Assembly (NCBI RefSeq): GCF_014200605.1
Contig: NZ_JACHCE010000001.1
Span: 868,001-932,000, forward strand
Reading direction: 5' to 3'
Source of the DNA: Pedobacter cryoconitis
GTDB taxonomy: Bacteria; Bacteroidota; Bacteroidia; Sphingobacteriales; Sphingobacteriaceae
DNA: 64,000 bases
Shown here: in pieces, positions 35,385-45,736 of the stretch
How the letters are laid out: the number at the start of each line of letters is the position of its first letter
How positions within the stretch are numbered: position 1 is the first letter of the stretch
Notes under the pieces: generated by a model
The model's input: only the letters and a program-made list of their open reading frames with translations
Told to the model about the DNA's origin: nothing
Database searches by the model: none
Program-made: the position numbers and the translations under genes

Positions 35385-35392
35385 CAAAGATA
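35385..35392 (-). promoter_or_regulatory. -7 element of the arginine decarboxylase gene
   Basis: On the minus strand TATCTTTG matches TAnnTTTG and lies 62 bases before the decarboxylase start. It is 4 bases from the -7 element of the divergent arginase promoter, so the two transcripts would begin inside each other's promoter. Confidence 0.55.
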
Positions 35393-35424
35393 AACACTTT
35401 AAAATACACTGGTAATTTTATTTT

Positions 35425-36375
35425 ATGACGAAGAGCTTAAAGATTATAGAAGTTAAGTCGGAGTTAGGCGCAGGCACACGTGGTGCTAGCCTGGGCGTTG
35501 ACGCGATAAAGATTGCCGCCCTTGATTTTGGTAGTAGATTTTTTAAAAAACATAAGTCAGTTGAGGTTCCTAATGAGAACCATTTATTACTTGAAAACAC
35601 AGGTAGTCCATTCGCTAAGCGGATTTCTGGTATTTTGACTATGGTCGAAAGAGTAGCCGACGAGGTGACTGAAACCTTAAGCAGAAATGAGTTTCCAATT
35701 GTTCTTGCCGGTGACCACAGTACGGCTGCCGGAACAATCGCAGGAATAAAAAAAGCTTTCCCTAAATCGAAATTAGGTGTAATTTGGATCGATGCACACT
35801 CAGATTTGCACTCTCCATATACTACTCCCTCGGGAAATATGCATGGAATGCCGCTTGCAATGGTGCTTGATGAGGATAATCTGGACGCTAAAGTTAATGA
35901 CCTTGATCAGGAGACACTAAATTACTGGTATCAGTTAAAAAATGTAGGTAAAATTGCACCGAAGATTAGTTATAGCGATCTTGTGCTGATTTCTGCGCGG
36001 GATATGGAGAAACCGGAGGAAAATTTACTGAAGAAAAATAAAGTAAGGATGTACAGCACTGCTGAAGTCCGGAAAAGAGGAGTAGAGAGAATTGTTATTG
36101 AAACCATGCAATATCTGGATCAGTGCGATTTGATTTATGTATCCTTTGATGTGGATTCTATGGATCCTACGGCTTCAAGAGGCACTGGAACTCCGGTAGC
36201 TCAAGGGCTTACTGAACGTGAAGCCGGTGGCCTGATGTCCAGATTTCTTGCTTATCAAAAAGTATGTTGTTTTGAAATAGTAGAAGTTAACCCAACCCTT
36301 GACCGGGAAAATCAAATGGCTGAACACGCATTTGAGATTTTAATTAAGGCAACGAATGCCTTTAGAAACGAATAG
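35425..36375 (+). CDS. Arginase
   Basis: 316 residues. Arginase/agmatinase fold with the metal ligands His98 (AGDHSTAAG), Asp123, His125 and Asp127 (WIDAHSDLH) and Asp242 and Asp244 (SFDVDSMDP). SRGTGTPVAQGLTEREAGG near the end is an arginase feature. Splits arginine into ornithine and urea. Agmatinase is a less likely alternative, and it would be intriguing since the divergent gene makes agmatine. It is followed at once by argS, whose ATG at 36380 lies 4 bases after the stop. Confidence 0.85.
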   Translation: MTKSLKIIEVKSELGAGTRGASLGVDAIKIAALDFGSRFFKKHKSVEVPNENHLLLENTGSPFAKRISGILTMVERVADEVTETLSRNEFPIVLAGDHSTAAGTIAGIKKAFPKSKLGVIWIDAHSDLHSPYTTPSGNMHGMPLAMVLDEDNLDAKVNDLDQETLNYWYQLKNVGKIAPKISYSDLVLISARDMEKPEENLLKKNKVRMYSTAEVRKRGVERIVIETMQYLDQCDLIYVSFDVDSMDPTASRGTGTPVAQGLTEREAGGLMSRFLAYQKVCCFEIVEVNPTLDRENQMAEHAFEILIKATNAFRNE

Positions 36376-36379
36376 AATT

Positions 36380-38161
36380 ATGAATATCCAACAACATATT
36401 ATTACTGCGACTGTGAATGCAGTCAAAGAACTATACAATCAGGATTTGCCTGAAACACAAGTTAACCTTCAGGACACGCGCAGCGAATTTGAAGGAGAAA
36501 TTACTATTGTTGTGTTTCCTGTAGTCCGTTTTTCTAAAAAATCACCTGAAGCAACAGCAAATGACCTTGGGGAATATCTTAAGGAGCATATTGAAGAAGT
36601 AACTGCATTTAATGTAGTTAAAGGTTTCTTAAACCTGAGCATTGTGAGCTCTTACTGGATTGATCTTTTTCAAACAGATTTGCTTAAGGAAGAATTTGGT
36701 ACTATTCCTTCGAATGGTAAAAAAGTAATGGTCGAATATTCTTCGCCAAACACCAATAAACCACTTCACTTAGGACATGTTCGTAACAATTTATTAGGTT
36801 ATTCTGTTTCTGAGCTGTTGAAAGCGAATGGATCAGAAGTGTTTAAAGTTAACCTGGTTAATGACAGAGGCATACATATCTGTAAGTCTATGCTGGCCTG
36901 GTTAAAATGGGGTAATGGAGAAACACCTGAAAGTTCTGGTCTAAAAGGAGATCACCTGGTGGGCAAGTATTATGTGATCTTCGATAAAGAATATAAAAAG
37001 GAAATCGAAGCTCTTAAGGAAACTGGTCAGACTGAGGATGAAGCTAAAAAGAATGCGCCTTTAATCAAAGAAGCACAGGCGATGTTATTAGCCTGGGAAG
37101 CTGGTGATGAAGAAGTAATCTCGCTGTGGAAGAAGATGAATGGATGGGTTTATGATGGCTTTGCCGTTAGCTATAAAAACCTGGGTGTTGATTTTGATCA
37201 GTATTATTATGAAAGTAATACATACTTATTAGGAAAAGATACTGTGGAAGAAGGTCTGGCTAAAGGGGTTTTCTTTAAGAAACCTGATGGTTCTGTATGG
37301 ATTGATCTGACTGAGGACGGACTGGATCAAAAACTGGTGCTGCGCGCTGATGGAACTTCTGTTTATATCACTCAGGATCTGGGTACTGCACAAATGAAAT
37401 ATGATGATTTCAAAATGGATGAATCTATTTATGTGGTAGGGAATGAGCAGGATTATCATTTTAAAGTTCTGTTCCTGATTTTAGATAAGTTAGGAAAGAG
37501 CTGGGCAAAAGGATTATATCATTTATCTTATGGAATGGTAGATCTGCCAAGTGGCAAAATGAAATCCCGTGAAGGTACTGTAGTTGACGCAGATGATCTG
37601 ATCGCGGAAATGATCGCTACTGCTAAACAGAAAACTGAAGCTTTGGGTAAAGTGGACCATTTTAGTGAGGAAGAGAAAGAAAGTCTTTACTATAAAATTG
37701 GAATGGGTGCCTTGAAGTATTTCCTGCTAAAGGTTGAGCCTAAAAAACGTTTATTGTTTGATCCTGCTGAGTCTATCGATTTCCAGGGAAATACAGGCCC
37801 GTTTATCCAGTATACACATGCAAGAATTAAATCGCTGTTAAGCAAAGCAAATTATAAAAATGGTCAGCATGTGGCTAGCGATATAGCCTTGTCAGCTACA
37901 GAACTGGAAATGATCATTTTATTATCAAGATATCCTGCTGAGATTGCCTCTGCTGCTAAAGCGTTTAGTCCGGCTACACTGGCGAACTATATTTATGAGG
38001 TAGCTAAGATGTTTAATAAGTTTTATCATGAGATTCCGCCAATTGTGAAGGAAGAAGATGAAGCAATTAAACAACACAGATTGAATCTGAGCTGGGTGAC
38101 TTCAAATATTATTAAATCGGGGATGCGTATTTTAGGAATTGAAGTTCCTGAAAGAATGTAA
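36380..38161 (+). CDS. argS: Arginyl-tRNA synthetase
   Basis: 593 residues from the ATG at 36380 (an in-frame ATG at 36356 would overlap the arginase gene). Class I synthetase: HIGH motif HLGH (130-133) in PNTNKPLHLGHVRNNLLG, the KMSKS-like loop replaced by SGKMKSREGTVV as in many ArgRS, and the C-terminal DALR-type anticodon domain. It is likely co-transcribed with arginase, linking arginine use with arginine charging. A strong terminator follows. Confidence 0.95.
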   Translation: MNIQQHIITATVNAVKELYNQDLPETQVNLQDTRSEFEGEITIVVFPVVRFSKKSPEATANDLGEYLKEHIEEVTAFNVVKGFLNLSIVSSYWIDLFQTDLLKEEFGTIPSNGKKVMVEYSSPNTNKPLHLGHVRNNLLGYSVSELLKANGSEVFKVNLVNDRGIHICKSMLAWLKWGNGETPESSGLKGDHLVGKYYVIFDKEYKKEIEALKETGQTEDEAKKNAPLIKEAQAMLLAWEAGDEEVISLWKKMNGWVYDGFAVSYKNLGVDFDQYYYESNTYLLGKDTVEEGLAKGVFFKKPDGSVWIDLTEDGLDQKLVLRADGTSVYITQDLGTAQMKYDDFKMDESIYVVGNEQDYHFKVLFLILDKLGKSWAKGLYHLSYGMVDLPSGKMKSREGTVVDADDLIAEMIATAKQKTEALGKVDHFSEEEKESLYYKIGMGALKYFLLKVEPKKRLLFDPAESIDFQGNTGPFIQYTHARIKSLLSKANYKNGQHVASDIALSATELEMIILLSRYPAEIASAAKAFSPATLANYIYEVAKMFNKFYHEIPPIVKEEDEAIKQHRLNLSWVTSNIIKSGMRILGIEVPERM

Positions 38162-38205
38162 GCAGCTTTATAAATGATTATTCAATTTTTATAAAAGATT
38201 GAATC

Positions 38206-38240
38206 AAAGAGATACCCTGACTAAGGGTATCTCTTTTTTT
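38206..38240 (+). terminator. Terminator of argS
   Basis: AAAGAGATACCCT and AGGGTATCTCTTT pair perfectly over 13 bases with a 5-base loop, followed by a T tract. Confidence 0.88.
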
Positions 38241-38957
38241 TGTTTAAAGCTTTTCTAACGTTATTCTGTCTTTTATCCTTAGTCTGGATAGAAGAGTTAA
38301 CTGGATTTTTTATACTGCTGCCAGATAGACTTTTATAATTGTTTTACTATAAGTCCTGTCCTTTATTTATAAGGGTAAATAAAGGCGTAATTTATCTTTT
38401 TGTGTCTAATTATAATGCTAAAATCTATTGGAAATAGTTAATATTCAATTTAAAGTGATGTCGTTTTTTTGCTTTAAATGATATCTTAATTTTATTCTGT
38501 CTAAATTAATACAGATGACTGTGTAATTCATTTGTTACAAATACATTTGGTTTATTTATTTTCTTTAATTAAGTATTTATTTTATTTATTGGTTATTTAA
38601 ATTTATTTTTATAATTTATTATGAAATAATTTATGTTTTTGAATCCATATGTTAGATTTGTAACGAAATATTTGATATATCAGTCAATGTTTATTTTATT
38701 AATTGATGTTCTGAGTTAATAAATTAACTAGTTGTGACCTGATCAGCTATTGCGTTTAGATATGTTTTAAAAATGATTAAATTATCTGTTTATGCTAATA
38801 CCTTTTAGTTTCTTTAATGAAAAGCTATTAAATCATTTCCACTGCTTAGCACGCTGTATCTTTAAAAATGTTCTTTATGATTGAATTCTATTATAAGGAA
38901 ATATAATACCGCATTTTCTGTTAAAAACAGAAAAATACTTCTTGCTGTAAAACATAC
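38241..38957. other. Long AT-rich noncoding region before the GH81 gene
   Basis: About 700 bases with no open frame of note and strong AT bias. TACATTTG (38542-38549) and TAGATTTG (38653-38660) fit the -7 consensus TAnnTTTG, but neither has a TTTG at the right -33 distance. It must hold the promoter for the GH81 gene and could encode a small RNA ending at the leader structure. Confidence 0.45.
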
Positions 38958-38960
38958 AAC

Positions 38961-39043
38961 ACACCAAATATCTATAGTCATTTCTAGTTACCGGGCCTGT
39001 TCCGGTAACAGAACGGACTATTTTTTATCTGGTGTTTTTTTTT
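38961..39043 (+). promoter_or_regulatory. Terminator-like structured leader upstream of the GH81 gene
   Basis: Outer arms ACACC(A) 38961-38966 and (T)GGTGT 39030-39035, middle arms ATAGTC 38974-38979 and GACTAT 39016-39021, and a central stem GTTACCGG 38987-38994/CCGGTAAC 39002-39009 stack into one bulged hairpin, followed by nine T at 39035-39043. It ends 36 bases before the ATG. This is either an attenuator for the gene or the 3' end of a small RNA. Confidence 0.55.
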
Positions 39044-39078
39044 GCCTATAACAAACCTCCACATAAATTAATAGACAA

Positions 39079-42000
39079 ATGAAAAAGAGTTATTTATTAG
39101 CTGCCGCTCTGGCGATCATCTCACTCAATTTAAAAGCTCAGGTACCCGTTAATGCAGGTGCCGGAAGCTATGCTTCTTTCCCCCCGTCTGCTGTAGTTAA
39201 TGCAGATCTGAAAAATTTTATTTACACCAAGCCTATTTATGTCGCTGAACAGAAAAAAGGGCAGGCTATCCCTACTAATGACTGGTGGACAGATCTGATT
39301 GTAAATAGTAAAGGTGCAGGGGCACTCTGGGCTTCACCAATGGTAATTGACCCTGAAAATAATGGTTTTAAAGTTCATTTTCCGAATAAGTTCATTGTCG
39401 ACGACAGAAGCTGTAATATGGAATATGGGGGTAGTATGATGATTAGTTCATCAGGATATACTCCGGATAAAGCTATTGCTAAAGACTGGTCCGACTGGGG
39501 GCTTGTCATGTCTATGCCAGATAGTTTACATGATAAAAATATAGATGTCACAATGGCCCACGGTGTTCCATTTACGTGGATAGAGACGCATCATGTTAAT
39601 CCTGAATTTTCTTTTGATAAAGGAGCTTCTTTCCTGACTAAAGACGCAGAAGCTGTTCAATTCCCAATAACCAAATCGTTTGTTGTGCAAACTGACGGAC
39701 GCTATTTTGGTGTTCATCTTGATGGGAAAAGTAAAGCAGAAGTTCAGGGACAGCAATATGTAACACTGGATCTTGGAAAAGTCAGCAAAATATCAAAGGT
39801 TAAGCTGACCTGGGAAAATGCTTATGCTTCCGGTTATGTGATCCAGGTTTCAACTGACAATTTAAACTGGAGTAATGTATTTACTGAAACTAAAGGTAAT
39901 GGTGATCTGGATGATATTAATCTAGCTGCTTCTGGCAGGTTTGTCAGAATCTATTTATCTCAGAAAGGTACTGGATTTGGTTATTCAATCTATGAAATGC
40001 AGGTTTATGATGGAGATCTTCTTCTTTCTCAGGGAAAGCCTGTTTCTGCTACTTCAACTCAGGGAAATTTTGTCATTGGTAATATAAACGATGGTAATTT
40101 CGGAACACGCTGGGCTTCAGATATGGATCAGAAAGAAAGGCTGGTTTTAAACACCGGAAATGGTGATTCTTATTTTGTGATTTCAGCACTTCCATCGCCT
40201 CAGGATCTGAATGAGTTCGAAACCTATGCTTTTAATAAAGTAACCGATACCAAATTCGATTATGATTATAATATAGCTGGAGGTAAAGTAGGGGTAAACT
40301 GGAATGTTAAGACCGTAAATCTTAAGGGGGGGATTGCAGGTAATACTATGCAGGGATTTTTACCTCATTTGTATGAAGATGCTGTTCATCACCTTTCTTT
40401 TACTCCTTATAGCTATCTGACCAGTCATGGAACAATGAAAACTTCCATCGGAAATTCGTTTGCTTTTACTTATGATTTTGGCGGTATATTACCTAATTAT
40501 ACGGCACCTTATGCAAATAAAGAGGATAAACATCCTTATGATGCTGCCGTCATGTTCGATCAGATTACGAAGTTTTCTAAAAGAGATGACTTTGGTGATG
40601 ATACGTATTATGGAGGTAAAGACCTGGTGAACTTTGCGAGGTATACATTGATGGCTAAGGAAACTAATCACCAGGCCTATGAATTACTTAAAGCCAAAAC
40701 GAAAGCGAGATTAGTGAACTGGCTTACCTATACTCCTGGAGAATCAAGTAAGTTTTTTGCAAGATATGACCGCTGGGGTGCACTAATTGGTTTCAGTGAG
40801 TCTTATGGCTCATCACAATTCACGGATAATCATTTTCATTATGGCTATCTGACTTTGGCTTGTGCACTTTATGGAATGGCCGATCCTAAGTTTCTTGAAG
40901 ACTATAAGGAGATGATCAGGCTGGTGGCTAAACAATATGCAAACTGGGATAGAAAAGATACAAGTCTGCCTTATTTCAGGACTTTTGATCCGTGGATCGG
41001 GCACAGTTATGCCGGTGGGGTAAGTTCTGGAAGTGGAAATAACCAGGAATCTTCTTCTGAGGCAATGCAGTCATGGATCGGTTTATTTCTGGTTGGAGAT
41101 CTGATACATGATCAGGAGATGCGAAACGCTGGTGCTTTTGGCTATACCAGTGAATCGTATGCTACATTGGAATATTGGTTTGACTGGAAAAAAAGGAACT
41201 TCCCAAAGGGTTATAAATATAATATGTCTGCGATTGTTTCTAACCAGGGGCATGGTCATACAACCTTTTTTGGTAATCAGGCACAATATGTTCATGGAAT
41301 TGAGTTTTTACCTATCAATCCTGCATTTAAGTATTTCGCAAGGGATACAACATGGGCTCATCAAGAATATAATGATTTGCTAAAAGAAGCTAATGCAGAA
41401 AATGGAGAAAAAAATGAAACTGAGTATGGTGATGACTGGGCACATGTTGCATTGGGTTTCAGACAACTTTTTGATCCTAAGTATGTAGCCGGGTTTATGG
41501 AAGATAATTTAAAACTAAGCCCTACTGATAAAAAGTATATTATGGATGAGAAGATCGCTGGTATAACCTATTATTATACGCATGCTAATCAGAACCTGGG
41601 TGATTTCTCATTTAATTATCATACTGATTTTCCTTCCAGCAGTACTTTTGAGAAGAATGGTAAGTTTAGCCATGCAGTAGTTTATAATCCTTCATCAAGC
41701 GAAAAAGAATGTGTTATTTATGATAATAATGGTGGTGTTGCAGCTAAGTTTAATGTTCCTGCACAAACGTTATTTACTTATCCGGCTCTTCCTGAAAGTG
41801 GTCAGCAGCCTGCCGGGTGCTATAGTGTTTCACCGGTAAAAGCTTATGCTTCATCTGGTAATCCGGAAGCTGCAATAGATGGTAATCCAGGCTCGCGCTG
41901 GGAAAGTAAATTTGAAGATCCTCAATATCTGACTGTAGATCTGGGGATTTTAACGAAGGTAAACAAGATCAGTATTTCGTGGGAAAGGGCAAATGCGAAA

Positions 42001-43335
42001 GATTATAATTTGCTGGCTTCTAAAGATTCACTGACCTGGGACACACTTGCAGTGAAAAGGAATATGCCATTGGAAGTGCGAACAGATTTCATTGATAGTA
42101 TTGGTAAAAACTACCGTTATATAAAAATGGATGGCAGAAAAAGAAATACACCTTATGGCTATTCTATTTATGAACTTGAGGTTTGCGGAAGTGCTGTTAA
42201 AGATTCAGTTCCTTCTTCAGTAGTTCAGCTGCCTGCATTTATTGAGGCAGAAAATTACACACAAATGAGTGGTGTACAAATAGAATCTACGAATGATGCC
42301 GGTGGGGGTAAAGATATTGGCTGGATTGATACCGGGGACTGGATGGATTATAAAGTTAACGCGGTTACTGCCGGAACTTATCAGTTTAAATTGCGATTGT
42401 CAAGTATTGCCACTACAGGAAGAGTAGAAGTGCTTTCTAATGGTCATTCACTGGCAAGTCTTGCTGTACCGAATACTGGTGCATGGCAAACTTATAGTAC
42501 CGTGAGTACTTTTATTGACCTTCCAAAAGGGCAGCAGACACTTCGGATCAGTGCGGCTGCGGCTCCATTTAATTTTAACTGGATGGATATCCGCAAAAAA
42601 GTAACTGGTTTCAGTACACATATTGAAGCTGAAGATTTTACACAGATGTCTGGTATTCAAACTGAACCTACAAGTGATCTGGAAGGCGGTTTAAATGTCG
42701 GTTATGCGGATGATGGAGATTGGATGGATTATACGGTAACTATTCCGAAAGCCGGAGATTATACAGTGAAATACCGCATTGCCAGTCCTTATACTACTGG
42801 ACAGCTTGCTTTCGTTGCTGAAGGTGCGGTTAAATCAACAACAAATATTCCGAAAACCGGAGGGTTTCAAAACTGGGCAACCATTACGACAGTTGTTCAT
42901 TTTAGTAATCCAGGCACCCAAACTATCAGATTAAAGATAGTAAGTGGAGGATTTAATATTAACTGGCTGGAAATTGCGGCTAATGATAATACATTGGCTA
43001 AAAAAGTTATCTCTTCTGCATATGTACAGCAGAAAGAGGTGTCAAAAACAGATACAGCTGCTCATAAATTTGATGCTTCAAACATTCTTACGCCAAACGG
43101 AGATGGTAGCAATGATACCTGGATAGTTAAAAATATCGATGATTATCCGAATAATATGGTAAAAATATTTGATCGTTCAGGCAGGCTGTTATATGTTAAA
43201 AAGAACTACGATAATAGTTGGGATGGAACATTTAACGGGAGCCCTGTTGCGGAAGGAACCTATTATTATATCTTCTTTTATGGTGATGGTTTGGGACAGA
43301 AAAAGGGGTATATCACGGTAATCAGAGAACAATAA
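39079..43335 (+). CDS. T9SS-secreted GH81 endo-beta-1,3-glucanase, multi-domain
   Basis: 1418 residues. Signal peptide (cut after ...NLKAQ, about 21). GH81 catalytic region about 60-900, with the [11 protein letters not shown] and [10 protein letters not shown] segments holding the catalytic Glu657/Glu661 pair and DNHFHYGY at 583-590. Within its N-terminal beta domain (about 225-358) sits a discoidin (F5/8C) module with permuted motif order. Then a normal discoidin module (about 914-1037), two CBM6-like modules ([11 protein letters not shown] from 1055; [11 protein letters not shown] from 1182) and a CHU_C-type T9SS tail (about 1335-1418: [13 protein letters not shown]). It cuts beta-1,3-glucan, for example from fungi or algae. 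Followed after 14 bases by a PorP/SprF gene. Confidence 0.9.
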   Translation: MKKSYLLAAALAIISLNLKAQVPVNAGAGSYASFPPSAVVNADLKNFIYTKPIYVAEQKKGQAIPTNDWWTDLIVNSKGAGALWASPMVIDPENNGFKVHFPNKFIVDDRSCNMEYGGSMMISSSGYTPDKAIAKDWSDWGLVMSMPDSLHDKNIDVTMAHGVPFTWIETHHVNPEFSFDKGASFLTKDAEAVQFPITKSFVVQTDGRYFGVHLDGKSKAEVQGQQYVTLDLGKVSKISKVKLTWENAYASGYVIQVSTDNLNWSNVFTETKGNGDLDDINLAASGRFVRIYLSQKGTGFGYSIYEMQVYDGDLLLSQGKPVSATSTQGNFVIGNINDGNFGTRWASDMDQKERLVLNTGNGDSYFVISALPSPQDLNEFETYAFNKVTDTKFDYDYNIAGGKVGVNWNVKTVNLKGGIAGNTMQGFLPHLYEDAVHHLSFTPYSYLTSHGTMKTSIGNSFAFTYDFGGILPNYTAPYANKEDKHPYDAAVMFDQITKFSKRDDFGDDTYYGGKDLVNFARYTLMAKETNHQAYELLKAKTKARLVNWLTYTPGESSKFFARYDRWGALIGFSESYGSSQFTDNHFHYGYLTLACALYGMADPKFLEDYKEMIRLVAKQYANWDRKDTSLPYFRTFDPWIGHSYAGGVSSGSGNNQESSSEAMQSWIGLFLVGDLIHDQEMRNAGAFGYTSESYATLEYWFDWKKRNFPKGYKYNMSAIVSNQGHGHTTFFGNQAQYVHGIEFLPINPAFKYFARDTTWAHQEYNDLLKEANAENGEKNETEYGDDWAHVALGFRQLFDPKYVAGFMEDNLKLSPTDKKYIMDEKIAGITYYYTHANQNLGDFSFNYHTDFPSSSTFEKNGKFSHAVVYNPSSSEKECVIYDNNGGVAAKFNVPAQTLFTYPALPESGQQPAGCYSVSPVKAYASSGNPEAAIDGNPGSRWESKFEDPQYLTVDLGILTKVNKISISWERANAKDYNLLASKDSLTWDTLAVKRNMPLEVRTDFIDSIGKNYRYIKMDGRKRNTPYGYSIYELEVCGSAVKDSVPSSVVQLPAFIEAENYTQMSGVQIESTNDAGGGKDIGWIDTGDWMDYKVNAVTAGTYQFKLRLSSIATTGRVEVLSNGHSLASLAVPNTGAWQTYSTVSTFIDLPKGQQTLRISAAAAPFNFNWMDIRKKVTGFSTHIEAEDFTQMSGIQTEPTSDLEGGLNVGYADDGDWMDYTVTIPKAGDYTVKYRIASPYTTGQLAFVAEGAVKSTTNIPKTGGFQNWATITTVVHFSNPGTQTIRLKIVSGGFNINWLEIAANDNTLAKKVISSAYVQQKEVSKTDTAAHKFDASNILTPNGDGSNDTWIVKNIDDYPNNMVKIFDRSGRLLYVKKNYDNSWDGTFNGSPVAEGTYYYIFFYGDGLGQKKGYITVIREQ

Positions 43336-43349
43336 GCTTAGTCTGAGAA

Positions 43350-44231
43350 ATGAAAATCTTTAAGTTGAAATTTATCTTTGTCATCCTGTTCCTGTGCATT
43401 TTTGTGCAGGTACAGGCACAAAGAAATCCACTGGGAAGCCAGTTTTATATCAATCCATATATTGTCAATCCGGCGATGGCAGGTGCAGTTCAGGGACTAA
43501 GTTTGAATGGGGCTTTCCGTAAACAAAAGGATGCCGCACCTGGCGCACCTGTAACGCAAAATCTGACTGCTGTTTATGGTTTTGAAAAGACTGGTGTTGG
43601 TTTGAATGTGAACAATGATGAGGAAGGATTAATTCGTCAGACTCGTTTTGTAGGCAGCTATGCTTATCATCTGCCTCTTGATGGGGCGCATCAGTTTCTT
43701 CACTTTGGGATATCTGCAGGTATTCTGAGTCAGCATGTTGATTTGAACGCGCTGAATGGAAATAATAATGATGCTCTGGTAGGACAGTACAATGCACGTG
43801 AGAATTATTTTGACGGTGACTTTGGTGCTGCTTACAACAATGAACGATTAATGCTTCAGGTTGCTTTTGTCAATCTGAAGCATCTTTTTAAGAAGGATGT
43901 AGTCAAGCTGACTGACGTGGAAACATATTATACTTCGGTCGCCTACCGCATCAGTTTGACAGCGGGGGAAGAAGCAGATCTGACTCCTATGCTGGCCTAT
44001 CGCGGTATGGATGAGGTGAATAACATATGGGATGCCGGTCTTCAATTAGCTTTGGCAAATAAGCAGATATATCTGAGCAGTATTTACCACAGTACTAAGA
44101 GTGCGACCTTTGGTTTAAGTGTGAATTATTTGAGAAAATACCTGATTAGCGGTATGTACAATGTCAATACGTCTTCAATAGGAGAGAATACAAATGGCAG
44201 TTTTGAAATTGGCCTGGGTTTAAAGTTGTAA
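43350..44231 (+). CDS. PorP/SprF-family type IX secretion membrane protein
   Basis: 293 residues. Signal peptide (cut near ...QVQAQ), then the PorP/SprF signature GSQFYINPYIVNPAMAGA and a beta-rich outer-membrane barrel ending FEIGLGLKL. PorP/SprF proteins partner with T9SS substrates having CHU_C-type (type B) tails. The gene starts 14 bases after the stop of the GH81 enzyme, which has such a tail, so it is probably its dedicated outer-membrane partner. Confidence 0.92.
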   Translation: MKIFKLKFIFVILFLCIFVQVQAQRNPLGSQFYINPYIVNPAMAGAVQGLSLNGAFRKQKDAAPGAPVTQNLTAVYGFEKTGVGLNVNNDEEGLIRQTRFVGSYAYHLPLDGAHQFLHFGISAGILSQHVDLNALNGNNNDALVGQYNARENYFDGDFGAAYNNERLMLQVAFVNLKHLFKKDVVKLTDVETYYTSVAYRISLTAGEEADLTPMLAYRGMDEVNNIWDAGLQLALANKQIYLSSIYHSTKSATFGLSVNYLRKYLISGMYNVNTSSIGENTNGSFEIGLGLKL

Positions 44232-44272
44232 TTTATTTGCTGTATTATTGTGCCTAATCATTTTATCAATTT

Positions 44273-45616
44273 ATGAATTGGAAAAAATTATTGTCTTCTA
44301 AACGCTGGGGGAATGAAGATCGTTTTGTTGCAAATGGAAAGGAAGCGAGATCTGAATTTCAACGTGATTATGATAGAATTATCTTTTCTTCTCCATTCAG
44401 GAGATTACAAAATAAGACGCAGGTATTTCCTTTGCCTGGAAGTGTTTTTGTTCACAACAGGTTGACACATAGCCTGGAGGTTGCAAGTGTAGGAAGGTCA
44501 TTGGGGACTATTTTTTATAATAGAATAAAAGAGACTAATCCGGATATAGATGAATCCTGCCCTTTGCTGGTCGAAGTTGGTAATATTGTTGCTTCGGCCT
44601 GTCTTGCCCATGATTTAGGAAACCCTGCTTTTGGACATTCCGGTGAATCTGCTATTTCACATTATTTTACTACAGGTGATGGAAAGATATATAAAGACCG
44701 GGTCAGTGAGGCACAATGGGAGGATCTGATCAATTTTGAAGGAAATGCTAATGCATTACGGATATTGACACATTCTTTTGCAGGAAAAGGTACAGGAGGT
44801 TTTGCATTGACTTATGCGACATTGGCTTCCATTGCAAAATATCCTTGTGCTTCTATTGCGGGACATGACAGAACGAATATTTATACTAAAAAATATGGTT
44901 TCTTTCAGGCCGAACAGAGTGGGTTTAAAAAGATAGCTGAAGAAATGGGACTGATCAAAGTTCAGGATGAACCCTTGATCTATAAGCGTCATCCCCTGGT
45001 TTACCTGGTTGAAGCTGCAGATGATATTTGCTATAATATTATTGACCTGGAGGATGCACACCGTTTGAAAATCCTTTCTTATGAGGAGGTAGAGAGCTTA
45101 TTGCTTCCACTATGTAATGATGTTAAACTACCTGCCCGTCTGGCCGAAATGGAAGATGATGATGCAAAAATTACATTAATGCGTGCAAAATCTATCAATA
45201 CTTTAATCGGGCAGTGTTCCCAGGTATTTTATGATAACCAGGAGGCTATTTTGAATGGAGATTTTAATAAAAGTCTGATGGATGCAATTCAGGAGCCTTT
45301 CTTGTCGGTGATGAAGTATATCGAGCGTATCTCTATTAAAAAAATCTATAACTATTCTTCTGTGGTACAAATAGAGGTTGCAGGTTATAAAGTAATGGGA
45401 GGTTTGCTGGAAGAGTTCATTCCTGCTTATCTGAATAATGAGTCGAACTATCATAAAAAACTGGTAGAGCTGATCCCAAATCAGTTCAAAACGAAAGAAA
45501 CTGATGATTATACCAAGATACTTTGTGTATTGGATTTCGTTTCTGGTATGACTGATATTTATGCGGTCGAGATGTTCAGAAAAATAAAGGGAATCTCTTT
45601 TCCTACGATGAGTTAA
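44273..45616 (+). CDS. dgt: dGTP triphosphohydrolase
   Basis: 447 residues. HD-domain dNTPase: SSPFRRLQNKTQVFPLP at about 39-55, HNRLTHSLEV (His66), AHDLGNPAFGH (His113, Asp114) and EAADDICYNIIDLEDA (metal Asp). Splits dGTP to deoxyguanosine and triphosphate. Such enzymes also contribute to phage resistance by lowering dNTPs, but nothing local indicates that. No operon partner. Confidence 0.93.
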   Translation: MNWKKLLSSKRWGNEDRFVANGKEARSEFQRDYDRIIFSSPFRRLQNKTQVFPLPGSVFVHNRLTHSLEVASVGRSLGTIFYNRIKETNPDIDESCPLLVEVGNIVASACLAHDLGNPAFGHSGESAISHYFTTGDGKIYKDRVSEAQWEDLINFEGNANALRILTHSFAGKGTGGFALTYATLASIAKYPCASIAGHDRTNIYTKKYGFFQAEQSGFKKIAEEMGLIKVQDEPLIYKRHPLVYLVEAADDICYNIIDLEDAHRLKILSYEEVESLLLPLCNDVKLPARLAEMEDDDAKITLMRAKSINTLIGQCSQVFYDNQEAILNGDFNKSLMDAIQEPFLSVMKYIERISIKKIYNYSSVVQIEVAGYKVMGGLLEEFIPAYLNNESNYHKKLVELIPNQFKTKETDDYTKILCVLDFVSGMTDIYAVEMFRKIKGISFPTMS

Positions 45617-45649
45617 GGGATTGTTTTTTATAAAGATTATTTGATAAAA

Positions 45650-45678
45650 GAAAACCCCGGGCATTCACTCCGGGGTTT
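45650..45678. terminator. Terminator between dgt and the AI-2E transporter gene
   Basis: AAACCCCGG pairs with CCGGGGTTT around GCATTCACT. Flanked by A and T on both sides, so it can work in both directions between convergent genes. Confidence 0.82.
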
Positions 45679-45736
45679 CTTTATTTAAAATTTAAGCAAC
45701 AAAATTTTAATCTTTTATATAGCGAATTTCTATCTT

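Noticed and set aside
44273..45616. dGTPase as part of an antiphage island
   Set aside because: It is flanked by housekeeping and transport genes and has no defence neighbours, so an ordinary dNTP role is more likely.
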